Shown one piece after another: positions 24,120 through 33,067 of a stretch of DNA of 64,000 bases. A model generated the notes under the pieces. It was not told the origin of the DNA, searched no databases, and worked only from the letters and a program-made list of their open reading frames with translations. The DNA is from ZC4RG36 sp964652205 (lineage in GTDB: Bacteria > Chloroflexota > Anaerolineae > Aggregatilineales > Phototrophicaceae): assembly GCA_964652205.1 (NCBI GenBank), contig CAZZAO010000007.1:1-64000 (forward strand), read 5' to 3'. The position numbers and the translations under genes are program-made. Each line of letters starts with the position of its first letter. Positions within the stretch are counted from its first letter, which is position 1.

Positions 24120-25370
24120 ATGCGGCACAGACTGAATTTTATTTTTCTCGCCCTCGCCCTGCTGATCGGCGCGGCGGTCGTTTCGGCGCAGCAGCAGCCC
24201 CCGCCTGAAATCGGCGCGGCGGTCGCTGCCCTGAGCGCCCGTGTCGGCACGACGCTGACGGCGGAGACGCTCGATTCGTTCACCTGGAGCGCTCAGACCT
24301 TCGCTGATACCAGTCTGGACTGCCCGCAGCCCGATCAGGCGTATGCGCAGATTCAGACGAACGGGTTTCAATTCCTGCTCGTTTATCAGGGACAGAGCTA
24401 CGATTACCGCGTGACGACTGGCGGCGGCGCGGTCATCCTCTGCTCAACCGGCGCGGGGACAGAAACCGCAGGCGCGACGGCAGCCGTGTCCCCCGAAGTC
24501 AGCGCGACTCTGGCCGCGCCAACCGACGCCGCCCCGGCAGCGACGCTTGCGCCGACGACCGTGGTTGCGCCCTGCACCAGCGGCCTGACGCCGCGGCTGA
24601 CGGTCGGGCAGTTGGCCCGGACATCGACCGGCGTTTCCAGTAACGTCCGCGCGACGCCGGATGCCAACGGACAGGTGATGGGCGCGGTCGGCGCGGGGAT
24701 TACCTTCAATATACTCGAAGGCCCGGTCTGCGGGCCGGAAGGCTTCAACTGGTGGCGCGTCCAGCAGGGCGCTCTGACCGGTTGGGTGGCGGAAGGGCAG
24801 AACGGCCTCTACTATCTAGAGCCAGTGCCACAGCCGCTGCCTGCCGCCGACGCGCTCACGGTGATCGACTCGACGAATGTGCCTGATCTGGTGCAGCTTT
24901 CGCGGCTCGACGGCAACCTGAGCGGCGTCATCGCCTGGTCGCCGGACGGGACACTGCTGGCCGTGGCTGGCTCGAATACCGTCAACCCCGGCATCTGGCT
25001 CTATCCCGCTGCCGGGCTGGATTCTCAGCAGCCGCGCCAGATTGCCACGACGGCCATTCCGACGGCGCTGGCCTTCACTGCGGATGGCAGGCTGCTGGCG
25101 GTCGGCACGGCGGGCGGTCGCGTGACCTTCTACGACTCGGCTTCAGGCGCGGCGGGCTTCAGCTTCGGGCTGAACCTGGGCGCGGTGCGTGATCTGCGCT
25201 TCAGCCCGGATGGCCGCGTGCTGGCCGTGATTGGCGACGCCACGACGATGACTTTCTGGGGCGTGCCGACTTCGGCTGGCGCGAACGCGCCGGTCATTCC
25301 CGCGCTGACGGAAGAAGCGACTGTCGGCGCGCTGCCTGTCGAGGGCGTGACGCCGACGGCGCAAGGGTAA
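24120..25370 (+). CDS. secreted SH3b and beta-propeller protein
   Basis: The 416-residue protein has a signal peptide (LNFIFLALALLIGAAVVSA). Residues about 25-105 are an uncharacterised domain with two Cys (SLDCPQP, VILCSTG). A P/T/A linker follows, then an SH3b-like domain (about 150-235: GVSSNVRATPDANGQVMG, FNWWRVQQGALTGWVAEG), and WD40/PD40-type blades at the end (WSPDGTLLAVAGS, FSPDGRVLAVIG). Few blades are present, so a full propeller may need oligomers. The architecture is common in Chloroflexota secreted proteins, probably for cell-wall binding. It is the first clear chromosomal gene right of the tRNA. Confidence 0.85.
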   Translation: MRHRLNFIFLALALLIGAAVVSAQQQPPPEIGAAVAALSARVGTTLTAETLDSFTWSAQTFADTSLDCPQPDQAYAQIQTNGFQFLLVYQGQSYDYRVTTGGGAVILCSTGAGTETAGATAAVSPEVSATLAAPTDAAPAATLAPTTVVAPCTSGLTPRLTVGQLARTSTGVSSNVRATPDANGQVMGAVGAGITFNILEGPVCGPEGFNWWRVQQGALTGWVAEGQNGLYYLEPVPQPLPAADALTVIDSTNVPDLVQLSRLDGNLSGVIAWSPDGTLLAVAGSNTVNPGIWLYPAAGLDSQQPRQIATTAIPTALAFTADGRLLAVGTAGGRVTFYDSASGAAGFSFGLNLGAVRDLRFSPDGRVLAVIGDATTMTFWGVPTSAGANAPVIPALTEEATVGALPVEGVTPTAQG

Positions 25371-25390
25371 TGAAATGAAAAGGCAGCCTG

Positions 25391-26050
25391 ATGCAGCGGA
25401 CTGACGGCGAGCAGGAACTCCAGTTGACTCTCGGCCCCGACATCGAGATCGGCGCGAGCCTGACTCTGCCGCCGTCGGCGCGGAGCATCGTCCTATTCGC
25501 GCACGGCAGCGGCAGCAGCCGACACAGTGCGCGCAATCGCACTGTCGCGCGGACGCTCAACGCGGCGGGCATCGCCACGCTGCTGATCGACCTGCTGACG
25601 GCAGACGAGGACGCTGAAGACCGGCACACGCGCCAGTTCCGCTTCGACATTAATCGGCTGGCGCGTCGCCTGAGCCAGACGATCAACTGGCTGGAAGGAC
25701 AGCCGCTGACGCGCGATTTCAAGCTCGGCCTGTTTGGGGCCAGCACCGGGGCAGGCGCGGCGCTCGTGGTGGCAGCCGACAGGCACGACGCTGTTGCGGC
25801 GGTCGTCTCGCGCGGTGGTCGGCCTGATCTGGCGGGCGCGGCCCTCAACCGTGTCTATGCGCCGACGCTGCTGATCGTCGGCGAGGCCGATCCGACGGTG
25901 CTGGAGCTGAATCGGCTGGCGCTCCAGCATCTCAGCGGGCCGACTCATCTGGAGATCATCCCCGGCGCAACGCATCTGTTCGAGGAGCCGGGGACGCTCG
26001 AACAGGCGGCGCAGGTGGCGCGAAGCTGGTTCCAGAAATATCTCATCTGA
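25391..26050 (+). CDS. alpha/beta hydrolase (dienelactone hydrolase-like)
   Basis: The product has 219 residues with the alpha/beta-hydrolase order: an oxyanion-side FAHGSGSSRHS at about 37-47, a nucleophile elbow LFGASTGAGAA (Ser in GASTG), an Asp in GEADPTV, and a His in GATHLFEE near the end. It resembles dienelactone-hydrolase-like proteins often found next to phosphoribosyltransferase domains. Substrate unknown. It is 20 nt downstream of the SH3b gene and 26 nt upstream of the PRC-barrel gene, probably one operon. Confidence 0.85.
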   Translation: MQRTDGEQELQLTLGPDIEIGASLTLPPSARSIVLFAHGSGSSRHSARNRTVARTLNAAGIATLLIDLLTADEDAEDRHTRQFRFDINRLARRLSQTINWLEGQPLTRDFKLGLFGASTGAGAALVVAADRHDAVAAVVSRGGRPDLAGAALNRVYAPTLLIVGEADPTVLELNRLALQHLSGPTHLEIIPGATHLFEEPGTLEQAAQVARSWFQKYLI

Positions 26051-26076
26051 TCCCTGCTTAAGAAAGAGGGCCGATC

Positions 26077-26724
26077 ATGCAGCAGTTCAAACACGGAACG
26101 GAAGTGATGCTGGCCGATGGGCGCAAAGTCGGCTCGGTGGATCGCGTGGTCATGGACCCGAACACGAAGGAAGTCAGCGGCATCGTCGTTCGCAAGGGCC
26201 TGCTGTTCGTCGATGACAAGGTCGTGCCGGTAAGCCAGATCAGTCTGGCGACTGAGGATCAGGTCATCATTACGGCGACTGACCCCGATAAGCTGCCGAA
26301 TTTCATCGAGACGGAGTACGTTGGCCCCGGCCTGGCGACGGGCGAAGAACAGGCCGAGGCGACTCTGGCTGCGCCGCTCTACTGGTATCCGCCGATTGGG
26401 GCGGCGATGTGGGGCTACCCGCCTGTCACCGGCTATCCGCCGGGGCTGCCGATTGCCGGGCATAAGCAAATCCCTGAAGGGGAAATCGCCCTGCACGAGG
26501 GCGCGCGCGTCATAAGTTCGGACGGGGAGCACGTCGGCGACGTCGGGCGCGTGATCGTCAATGAAGCCGACCACCGGGTCAGCCATTTTGTCCTGACCAA
26601 AGGGCTGCTGTTCCCGGAAAAGAAACTGCTGCCGATGGCCTGGGTCAAGTCGATTCACGATGAACAGGTGCAGTTGAACGTCGAGACTGCCGTTCTGGAG
26701 CAGGTTCGTCCGTATCTCGATTGA
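26077..26724 (+). CDS. double PRC-barrel domain protein
   Basis: The 215-residue protein contains two PRC-barrel repeats, at about 3-75 (MLADGRKVGSVDRVVMDP, VVRKGLLFVDDKVVP) and about 140-210 (ISSDGEHVGDVGRVIVNE, VLTKGLLFPEKKLLP). The linker between is rich in Pro, Tyr and Gly. PRC-barrels are small beta-barrels found in photosynthetic reaction-centre H subunits, in RimM and in stress proteins. Here a structural or stress role is likely, as no enzyme motif is seen. GAGGG lies 6 nt before the ATG. Confidence 0.85.
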   Translation: MQQFKHGTEVMLADGRKVGSVDRVVMDPNTKEVSGIVVRKGLLFVDDKVVPVSQISLATEDQVIITATDPDKLPNFIETEYVGPGLATGEEQAEATLAAPLYWYPPIGAAMWGYPPVTGYPPGLPIAGHKQIPEGEIALHEGARVISSDGEHVGDVGRVIVNEADHRVSHFVLTKGLLFPEKKLLPMAWVKSIHDEQVQLNVETAVLEQVRPYLD

Positions 26725-26740
26725 TCGTTTGAGGAAGCCT

Positions 26741-27769
26741 ATGCCATCGTCGATTCGCCGCGCTCTTTCGTCCTTCGGCTCGCTCGCGCTCCTGATTTTC
26801 ATGGCCGCTGCGCTGGTCGGCTGGCAGGCCGCTCCGCCGCCGCAGCCTGCGACTCCGGCGGCGACCGCTGACGCCGCCATGACTGCCTATCCGAACGCCG
26901 CTCTGCTGGTCGATAGCGACTGGGTAGCGGCCCATAGCGATGATGCTGCCGTGCGCGTGATCGATATGCGCGCGCCAGCCGCTTACAAAACCGGTCACAT
27001 TCCCGGCGCGGTCAACCTGCCGGTTGCGGCCATTATCTCGACAGTCAACGGCGTCCCGTTTGAGTTCGACGTCAGCAAGGTGCAGCCAGCGCTCGAACGC
27101 ATCGGCCTGACGCCGGAGATGACCGCCGTGATCTACGACGATCTCGGCATGATGAACAGCGCCCGGCTGTTCTGGACGCTCGACTATCTCGGACACAAAG
27201 ACTCGCGCATCCTCAACGGCGGCTGGGACGCCTGGAACGCGGCCAGGCAGCCTGTCTCGACCGAGACGCCCAATGTCACGCCATCGAGCTATCCGGTGCA
27301 GCTTCAGCCCGATAAGCTCGTGAGCGCTGAGCAGGTGCTCGACCGGCTCGATGATCCGAAGACCATCATCGTCGATGCGCGCGGCGCGGGCGAATATTCT
27401 GGCGCGGTCAGGCTGGCGGCGCACGGCGGACATATCCCCGGCGCGCTGCTGTTCACCTGGTCGGACGCGCTCGATGGCGAGATGGTCTCGACGACGCAGC
27501 CCGACTGGGCGGCGCACTTGCAGGATGCCGACGTCGAGTCCTTCAAGCCTGCTGCCGAAATTCACGTCCTGCTCGACCGCCTCGGCATTACGCCCGATAA
27601 GCAGGTCATCACCTACTGTCAGACCTTCTGGCGCGGCGCGCACGTCTACTTCCTGCTGCGGCTGATGGGTTTCACGCAGGTCGCAGGCTATGACGGCTCG
27701 TGGGTGGAGTGGGGCAATCGCGCCGACTTACCCTATATGGCCGGGATGCAGCCCTACAGCGCGTCGTAA
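26741..27769 (+). CDS. secreted double-rhodanese sulfurtransferase
   Basis: The product has 342 residues. A signal peptide (ALSSFGSLALLIFMAAALVG) is followed by two rhodanese domains. The first (about 60-175) has IDMRAPAAYKTGHIPGAVNL but no catalytic Cys. The second (about 195-335) has VDARGAGEYSG, GHIPGAL and the active-site loop YCQTFWRGAH with the catalytic Cys. It would act outside the membrane as a thiosulfate or 3-mercaptopyruvate sulfurtransferase. The ATG at 26741 is chosen over a TTG at 26729 because GAGGA lies 5-6 nt before it. Confidence 0.88.
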   Translation: MPSSIRRALSSFGSLALLIFMAAALVGWQAAPPPQPATPAATADAAMTAYPNAALLVDSDWVAAHSDDAAVRVIDMRAPAAYKTGHIPGAVNLPVAAIISTVNGVPFEFDVSKVQPALERIGLTPEMTAVIYDDLGMMNSARLFWTLDYLGHKDSRILNGGWDAWNAARQPVSTETPNVTPSSYPVQLQPDKLVSAEQVLDRLDDPKTIIVDARGAGEYSGAVRLAAHGGHIPGALLFTWSDALDGEMVSTTQPDWAAHLQDADVESFKPAAEIHVLLDRLGITPDKQVITYCQTFWRGAHVYFLLRLMGFTQVAGYDGSWVEWGNRADLPYMAGMQPYSAS

Positions 27770-28121
27770 GTGCTGGATAGTCAAACGGCCCGCTTATCCG
27801 GGACGGCTCCGCTTTGCGTGGACGAAGCCTTGAGCGCGCGCTCGACCGGTTCTGCGCGGGCTGAAAATGGATTTCGCGTCGGCTTTTACCTAAATTCGTG
27901 AAAAACATGTTGCGCGCGCTGAATCTGGCTTATGATTGTTATTACCGCACTAACCAGCGTGCGCTACAGCGTTGTCGTTCATCCTTATAGCGGATTGATA
28001 CCGTCGATCAGGGGAACCTTTCCCGATTGATCGTCGAATTTTGCTGGCAGCGAACGGCCTGAATCGCTTGATTGTTTCTCAGGCGGCGCGCAGATCAGGG
28101 AGCAGAAGGGCAGGCACAGGC
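27770..28121. other. intergenic gap, no gene seen
   Basis: About 350 bp separate the rhodanese gene from the response regulator. An imperfect dyad (CGATCA near 27993 against TGATCG near 28030) is the only structure noted. Reading frames here have no start signals or recognisable composition. Confidence 0.4.
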
Positions 28122-28568
28122 ATGAATGATGACATGCTGGTTGAGATCTTACTGGTTGAAGATAATCCAAACGACCTTGAGCTGACGCTCCACGCCTTAA
28201 AACGCTATAACCTGGGGAATCACGTCGAGGTGGCGCGGGATGGGGCCGAGGCGCTTGATTTTCTTTTCTGCACCGGGGCCTATACCGGGCGTAACCCGCG
28301 CAATGGGCCGAAGCTGATTTTGCTCGACCTTAAACTGCCGAAAGTTGACGGATTACAGGTGCTTCAGCGCATCAAGGACGACGAAAATATGCGCAAGATT
28401 CCAGTCGTCGTCATGACGTCATCGCGCGAGGAGCGGGACATTGTCGATTCCTACCGTCTGGGCGTCAACAGCTACGTGACCAAGCCGGTTGACTTCAGCC
28501 AGTTTGTCGAAGCTGTGCGCCAGGTGGGGATGTACTGGGTGGTTCTGAATCAGCCGCCGATTGCCTGA
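28122..28568 (+). CDS. single-domain response regulator (Rcp1/CheY-like)
   Basis: The product has 148 residues forming one receiver domain. The acidic pair is in LLVEDNPND, the phospho-accepting Asp in ILLDLKLPKVDG, the Thr/Ser in VVMTSS and the Lys in VTKPVDF. The longer loop (CTGAYTGRNPRNGPK) is typical of Rcp1-type regulators that serve phytochrome-like or hybrid kinases. No output domain is present. The ATG at 28122 is chosen as the first start close to the domain. It ends just before, or overlaps, the histidine kinase gene that follows, so they are probably partners. Confidence 0.9.
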   Translation: MNDDMLVEILLVEDNPNDLELTLHALKRYNLGNHVEVARDGAEALDFLFCTGAYTGRNPRNGPKLILLDLKLPKVDGLQVLQRIKDDENMRKIPVVVMTSSREERDIVDSYRLGVNSYVTKPVDFSQFVEAVRQVGMYWVVLNQPPIA

Positions 28569-28596
28569 CGTGGAAGCAGCGCCAGAGAGTGTGCGT

Positions 28597-30549
28597 ATGT
28601 CTGACCGTATCAAAATGATTATCGTTGAGGATAACCCGGCAGACGTCGATTTGCTGCTGCACGCGCTTCATCGCTCCGACTTCGAGCCGGAGTGGCAGCG
28701 CGTCGATACGGAAGCGGATTATCTCGCGCTGCTCAAAGCCGATATTGATATTATTCTGGCTGATTACAGCCTGCCGCAGTTTAACGCGCTCCGGGCGCTG
28801 CACACGCTCCAGCAGCAGCAGTTCGACATCCCCCTGATTGTGGTCACAGGCACGGTGACGGAAGATGTCGCCATCGCCTGTATGCGTGAAGGCGCGGCGG
28901 ACTACCTGCTCAAGGATCGGCTGACGCGGCTGGGTGAAGCCGTTCGACGCGCGCTCGACCAGAAGCGCCTGCGCGATGCCAAGCGTGTGGCCGATGAAAC
29001 CCTGCGTCGTCATGCCGAAGAGTTAGAGCGGCTGGTCGATGAGCGCACCCGCGAGCTGCTGAACGCCAAGGAGCACGTCGAGGCAATCCTCAACAACACC
29101 AGCGATGCGATTGTGCTGGCGACCGAAGGCGGCATTATCGAGCAGATTAACCCGGCGCTGACCGCGCTGGCCCCCGATGTGGCGGCGCGGTCGGTCGGCG
29201 ACACGCTCTGGTCGCTGGCCTCGCTGGATTATCGGGCGGTGGTGCGCGAAGCGGTCGAAATCCTGCTGCGCGAGCAGAAGACGCGGCGGCTGGAAATTCA
29301 GGTCGAAGGAGACAATGGCCGGCTGCTCGACATTGACCTGTCACTCGATCTGTTTTTTCAGCGCGGCATCGTGCAGGGGATTGTCGCCAGCCTGCGCGAC
29401 GTCACCGAGCGCCGCCGGGCCGAGCGGGCGCTCAACCAGAGCGAGGCGCGCTATCGGCGGCTGGCGGAAAACGCGCGCGACATCATTTTCCATTATCGCG
29501 TGCTGCCGACGCGCGGGCTGGAGTACCTCAACCCGGCAGCAGAAGTTGTCCTCGGCTACAGCCCGGAAGAATTTTATGCCGACCCGGTGATCGCCGACCG
29601 GCTGATTCATCCCGACGAGCATCACGCGCTCATCGACCTGCCTCAGACAGAAGAGGCTTCAGCGCAGGGAGTCTTTCGCTGGGTACGGCGTGACGACGAG
29701 GTGATCTTTCTGGAGATGCGGACGGTGCCGATCTTCGACACGACGGGTAATCTGGTCGCCGTCGAGGGGATTGGCCGCGACGTGACCGAGCAGAGCCGCC
29801 GTGAGGAAGAATTACGCGCGCTGCTCGCCAGAGAGCGTGAACTGAACGAGCTGAAACAGCGCTTCGTCTCGATGGTCTCGCACGAGTTCCGCACGCCGTT
29901 GTCGATGATTCAGGTCTCCAGCGACCTGCTTAAGCTCTATGGCGAGCGCCTGGGGCCGCAGCAGCGCGTCGAGCGCCTGCAAACGATCCAATCGCAGGTT
30001 AAGCATCTGGTGGCGCTGCTGGACGATATTCTGGCGCTCAGTCGGGCCGAGTCGTTCGGCCTTGAATTTGCGCCAGACTGGACGGATTTACAGTCGTTGT
30101 GCGGCAGCATCGTCAGTGAAATGCAGACGATAGCGACGACCCACCGCTTCGATCTGCTGGTGACGGGGGACTGCGGCTGGCTGAACGTCGACTCCCGGCT
30201 GATTAAACGGGCGCTGTCAAACCTGCTCTCGAACGCCGTCAAATATTCCGACGAAGGGACGCGGATTGGGGTCGAGATGGCCTGTTCGGGCAGCGTCGTG
30301 ACGATCAGCGTCCGCGATCAGGGGATCGGCATTCCACCTGAAGACCTGACGCACATGTTCGAGGTCTTTCATCGCGCCCAGAATGTGGGGTCGATCCCCG
30401 GAACTGGCCTCGGACTGCCTATCGTCCGTCAGGCGATACAGGCGCATGGTGGCGATGTGGCGGTTGAAAGTCAAGTCGGCGTCGGCACGGTCTTCACCAT
30501 GACTATTCCGCTGGTTAACCCGGCTGATGGCGCCGAACCTCAGAATTAA
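28597..30549 (+). CDS. receiver-PAS-PAS-histidine kinase hybrid
   Basis: The 650-residue protein has an N-terminal receiver (about 5-120; Asp in IILADYSLP), a coiled linker (about 130-170), two PAS regions (about 175-285 and 290-410; DVTERRRAERALNQSEARYR links them), and a kinase core with the H-box VSHEFRTPLS, the N-box LSNLLSNAVKYS and GIGIPPEDL, GTGLGLPIV. It is cytosolic: no membrane helix is seen. It is likely to phosphorylate the small regulator encoded just upstream. The ATG at 28597 is preferred. A TTG at 28561, overlapping the previous stop, is possible. Confidence 0.9.
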   Translation: MSDRIKMIIVEDNPADVDLLLHALHRSDFEPEWQRVDTEADYLALLKADIDIILADYSLPQFNALRALHTLQQQQFDIPLIVVTGTVTEDVAIACMREGAADYLLKDRLTRLGEAVRRALDQKRLRDAKRVADETLRRHAEELERLVDERTRELLNAKEHVEAILNNTSDAIVLATEGGIIEQINPALTALAPDVAARSVGDTLWSLASLDYRAVVREAVEILLREQKTRRLEIQVEGDNGRLLDIDLSLDLFFQRGIVQGIVASLRDVTERRRAERALNQSEARYRRLAENARDIIFHYRVLPTRGLEYLNPAAEVVLGYSPEEFYADPVIADRLIHPDEHHALIDLPQTEEASAQGVFRWVRRDDEVIFLEMRTVPIFDTTGNLVAVEGIGRDVTEQSRREEELRALLARERELNELKQRFVSMVSHEFRTPLSMIQVSSDLLKLYGERLGPQQRVERLQTIQSQVKHLVALLDDILALSRAESFGLEFAPDWTDLQSLCGSIVSEMQTIATTHRFDLLVTGDCGWLNVDSRLIKRALSNLLSNAVKYSDEGTRIGVEMACSGSVVTISVRDQGIGIPPEDLTHMFEVFHRAQNVGSIPGTGLGLPIVRQAIQAHGGDVAVESQVGVGTVFTMTIPLVNPADGAEPQN

Positions 30550-30557
30550 TCTCTGGC

Positions 30558-30586
30558 TTGAAATCGCCGTTCAGGACGCCTATAAT
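30558..30586 (+). promoter_or_regulatory. consensus sigma70-type promoter of tRNA-Lys
   Basis: TTGAAA at 30558-30563 and TATAAT at 30581-30586 are separated by exactly 17 bp. Transcription should start near 30593, about 25 nt before the tRNA. Confidence 0.85.
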
Positions 30587-30617
30587 CAGCGTATTGTCGC
30601 GTTCGTTCGCGGCTGAT

Positions 30618-30689
30618 GGCCCCGTAGCGCAGCGGTAGCGCAAGTGCCTTTTAAGCACCTGGTCGCTGGTTCGAATCCAGCCGGGGTCA
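30618..30689 (+). tRNA. tRNA-Lys (TTT)
   Basis: A 72-nt cloverleaf with acceptor GGCCCCG against CGGGGTC, D-arm AGCGCAGCGGTAGCGC, anticodon loop CTTTTAA (anticodon TTT) and T-arm TGGTTCGAATCCAG. CCA is not encoded. The last pair of the anticodon stem is A-C. It has its own promoter and terminator. Confidence 0.93.
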
Positions 30690-30700
30690 CATCTCACCTC

Positions 30701-30733
30701 AAGCGCCCATCCGACACCGGATGGGCGCTTTTG
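30701..30733 (+). terminator. rho-independent terminator of tRNA-Lys
   Basis: A perfect 13-bp stem (30701-30713 with 30718-30730, core GCGCCCATCC) has a 4-nt loop and is followed by TTTT. It also closes the gap to the convergent SnoaL-like gene. Confidence 0.88.
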
Positions 30734-30741
30734 TGTTCAGG

Positions 30742-31128
30742 CTATGCGCCGCGTGGCTGCATGTACCACTCGCAGAAATCGAGGCAGCGCCCGTTATCGT
30801 CGAACTGAAGGACGAACAGATTGTCGTACTGGCGCTCAATTGTTTTGCCGTCGGCCTTGAAATAGCGCGTCCGCCCGTGCGCGACGGCGCTGCTGTCTTC
30901 GACGGCCAGCGGGGTGTACTCCGCCTCGAACGATCCCGGTTGGTCGCGGTTTTCCGGGTCGGTCCAGGCCGCGACGATGGCCTCGCGCCCACGAATCGGC
31001 TGATCGTAGGGATTGTAACGGTAGCCCGCGTCCTCGCTGAACAACGCGCTGATCGCAGTCGGGTCGTAAGACTTCCACGCGCTGACGTAGTCTCTGAGCC
31101 ATTGGGCGACGGTGGTACGGTCAATCAT
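30742..31128 (-). CDS. SnoaL/NTF2-like domain protein
   Basis: The 128-residue protein has the NTF2-like fold pattern: an N-terminal helix (VAQWLRDYVSAWKSYD), ISALFSEDAGYRYNPY, IRGREAIVAAWTD, then beta strands with a final DNLFVLQFDDNGRCLDFCEWY. Such proteins bind small molecules or act as isomerases or hydrolases; the substrate cannot be told. The ATG at 31128 has GGAG 8 nt upstream and is preferred over an upstream frame start at 31173. Confidence 0.85.
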   Translation of the reverse strand: MIDRTTVAQWLRDYVSAWKSYDPTAISALFSEDAGYRYNPYDQPIRGREAIVAAWTDPENRDQPGSFEAEYTPLAVEDSSAVAHGRTRYFKADGKTIERQYDNLFVLQFDDNGRCLDFCEWYMQPRGA

Positions 31129-31197
31129 CAGAGTGACTCCTTGCTGAAATTTCGACTGCAAAGAGTCTATCATGCGCGGGGTGGGAAAATATCCGAT

Positions 31198-32019
31198 TCA
31201 TGCGCCGCGCAAAAAATCGAGCACGACGCGGTTGAACTCGTCAGGATGTTCGAGGTTCGCCAGATGCGCGCCGCCCTCGATGATATATTTCTGCGCGCCG
31301 CGAATGCCCGCTGCCATGACGTCGGCGGCGCGGACGATTTCCGGGTCGTCGAGCGCTCCCGCCAGCACCAGCGTCGGCACGCTGATCTCATGAAGTCGCC
31401 CCGCTGCCGGGGGATCGAGCGGGTCGAGCGGCTGTGAGTCGCCCCGGTAGAACGTGCCTTCGGTCACAGGGCGGCGGTTCATGTCGGTCACGCGGGCGCG
31501 CACGGCAGCATCGACCTGTTCAGGCTGGCGGAACGGGCCATCGACCCAGATGCGATTTTGCAGCGCCAGCGCGCGCTCGATGTCGCCCTGCTGCATCGCG
31601 CTGATCATGTCCTGCACGATGGACGGCATCGCGCCGTTGAACTGAAAGCCGCTCGGCGTGGCCGAAAACGGGATCAACGCCCAGACCTTTTCGGGATGGT
31701 CGAGGGTGAAATCAACCGCTGTCGAGCCGCTCATCGAACAGCCGAGCAGCGCCGCCTGCTCGACGCTGAGTGCCTGAAGCAGCTCATCGAGATCGGCGCG
31801 GCGCGAAACCGGGCCGCTGACCGGGTCGGACTTGCCATAGCCGCGTAGATCGTAGCGAATGACATCGTACTCACGGGCGAAGGCGTCCCATTGATCGTCC
31901 CACTGCCGCCGGTCGCAGAGGCCCGCGTGGCTGAGGACGAGCGTCCGGCCTTCGCCTGCGCGCTCGTAGTAGAGCCTGCCGCCGCTGATGCTGGCATAGT
32001 CGCTGGTTGTCTGAGTCAT
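31198..32019 (-). CDS. alpha/beta hydrolase
   Basis: The product has 273 residues with the classic order: oxyanion region LSHAGLCDRRQWDDQ, RYDLRGYGKSD, nucleophile elbow GCSMSGS (usual GxSxG has Ser at the final Gly), Asp in LAGALDDPEIV and His in GGAHLANLEHPDEF. It resembles 3-oxoadipate-enol-lactonase-like hydrolases. The ATG at 32019 has AGGAAA about 8 nt upstream. It lies about 70 bp from the SnoaL-like gene in the same direction. Confidence 0.88.
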   Translation of the reverse strand: MTQTTSDYASISGGRLYYERAGEGRTLVLSHAGLCDRRQWDDQWDAFAREYDVIRYDLRGYGKSDPVSGPVSRRADLDELLQALSVEQAALLGCSMSGSTAVDFTLDHPEKVWALIPFSATPSGFQFNGAMPSIVQDMISAMQQGDIERALALQNRIWVDGPFRQPEQVDAAVRARVTDMNRRPVTEGTFYRGDSQPLDPLDPPAAGRLHEISVPTLVLAGALDDPEIVRAADVMAAGIRGAQKYIIEGGAHLANLEHPDEFNRVVLDFLRGA

Positions 32020-32184
32020 CGTCAGTTTCCTTTCGCATTCAATCCGCCTATCCCTTGATGATAAACTGACTCGCTGACATCCTGTATCACTCAAGGATAA
32101 ACTTGACACCGTGGTAACTTTGAATTGAGTGGAGTTTTGGCGCGAGTATGATGCATCATCCCTCTGCGGAAGGCATCGCTTTAT

Positions 32185-32230
32185 CTTTCTCCCCTCTCTC
32201 ATCGGGCGAGTGAGCCTCACCAGGGGCGAA
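32185..32230. repeat. REP-like hairpin repeat, degenerate copy
   Basis: TTTCTCCCCTCTCTCATCGG is followed by GGCGAGTGAGCCTCACCAGG, resembling the CCCTCTCCC/GGGAGAGGGGTGAG family seen in several other gaps of the right-hand part of the window. Confidence 0.45.
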
Positions 32231-32268
32231 GGCGGCGGGCGCGGACAATCGCGCCCCGGCGTCTGACG

Positions 32269-32775
32269 TCACTCCGGTCGGTAGGGGGCTTCGATGCCGA
32301 TGTCGCCGACAAACTCCGACAGGCCACTATCGCCGAGCATCTGCCGGATCGCCATCGCTTCGCCGAGGTGATACCAGTAGTGAAAGCAGACCCGGTGAAG
32401 CATCGTGCCGAGACTTTCGGGATGGGTTTTACCGTTGACGACCAGATATGTGGACAGCGTCGCGGTCGTCAGCGAGTCGAGGTACGGGTCGGCGGCCTGC
32501 GTGACCGTCTGCCACGCCGCCCACATCGCATCGAGCGGCGGCGTGCTGGCGGGCATGTCCCAGCCGACGAGCGGCTGAAGCTGCGGCGCGACGTCCACGC
32601 CCTGCGCGCGAATCATCCAGTAGGTGTTTTCCTGAAAGGCCAGATGGCCGATGATCCAACTGATGCTGTTCATCGGCATGAAACGGCGGCGCGCCTGCTC
32701 GTCGCTGAGGCCCGCCAGCCCGCGCTGAAGCTCGCTGCGGGTGAAGCGCAGTTGCTCGACCATTGGATGAGGCAT
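32269..32775 (-). CDS. DinB-superfamily protein
   Basis: The product has 168 residues and reads as a four-helix DinB/YfiT-like metal-binding protein: an N-terminal helix (MVEQLRFTRSELQRGLAGL), His in IIGHLAFQENTYW, and a late HRVCFHYWYHLGEA that supplies two further His. The three His positions form the usual metal site. The function of the family is loosely defined (thiol-dependent transferases, stress proteins). The ATG at 32775 has AAGGAG 7 nt upstream. Confidence 0.85.
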   Translation of the reverse strand: MPHPMVEQLRFTRSELQRGLAGLSDEQARRRFMPMNSISWIIGHLAFQENTYWMIRAQGVDVAPQLQPLVGWDMPASTPPLDAMWAAWQTVTQAADPYLDSLTTATLSTYLVVNGKTHPESLGTMLHRVCFHYWYHLGEAMAIRQMLGDSGLSEFVGDIGIEAPYRPE

Positions 32776-33067
32776 AAGGAAACTCCTTGAAGAATAGAAC
32801 CGGAAAGCCCGGAGGGCTGCTCGCAGCTTTGTCCGCGAATGGCGGCATTCATGATAGAAATTATCGGCTTTGGGCCGCGTCGTCCTATCCAGATCTTGCG
32901 CCATTTACTGGCTCCGGTCTTAGACGGGGCGGCATGAGAAACCGCCTTGGCTGCCTTGCCCCTGGCAATGGCGTCACGCTGACCCACTACGGCGAGGCGG
33001 TCGAGATCAAAGCGCCGACAGGAGTTACAGACTGAGGTACACTCGGCCCCTGAGTGAAGGAGCAGGA

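Noticed and set aside
26729..26740. TTG start for the rhodanese gene
   Set aside because: No ribosome site before it; GAGGA precedes the ATG at 26741 and the signal peptide fits from there.
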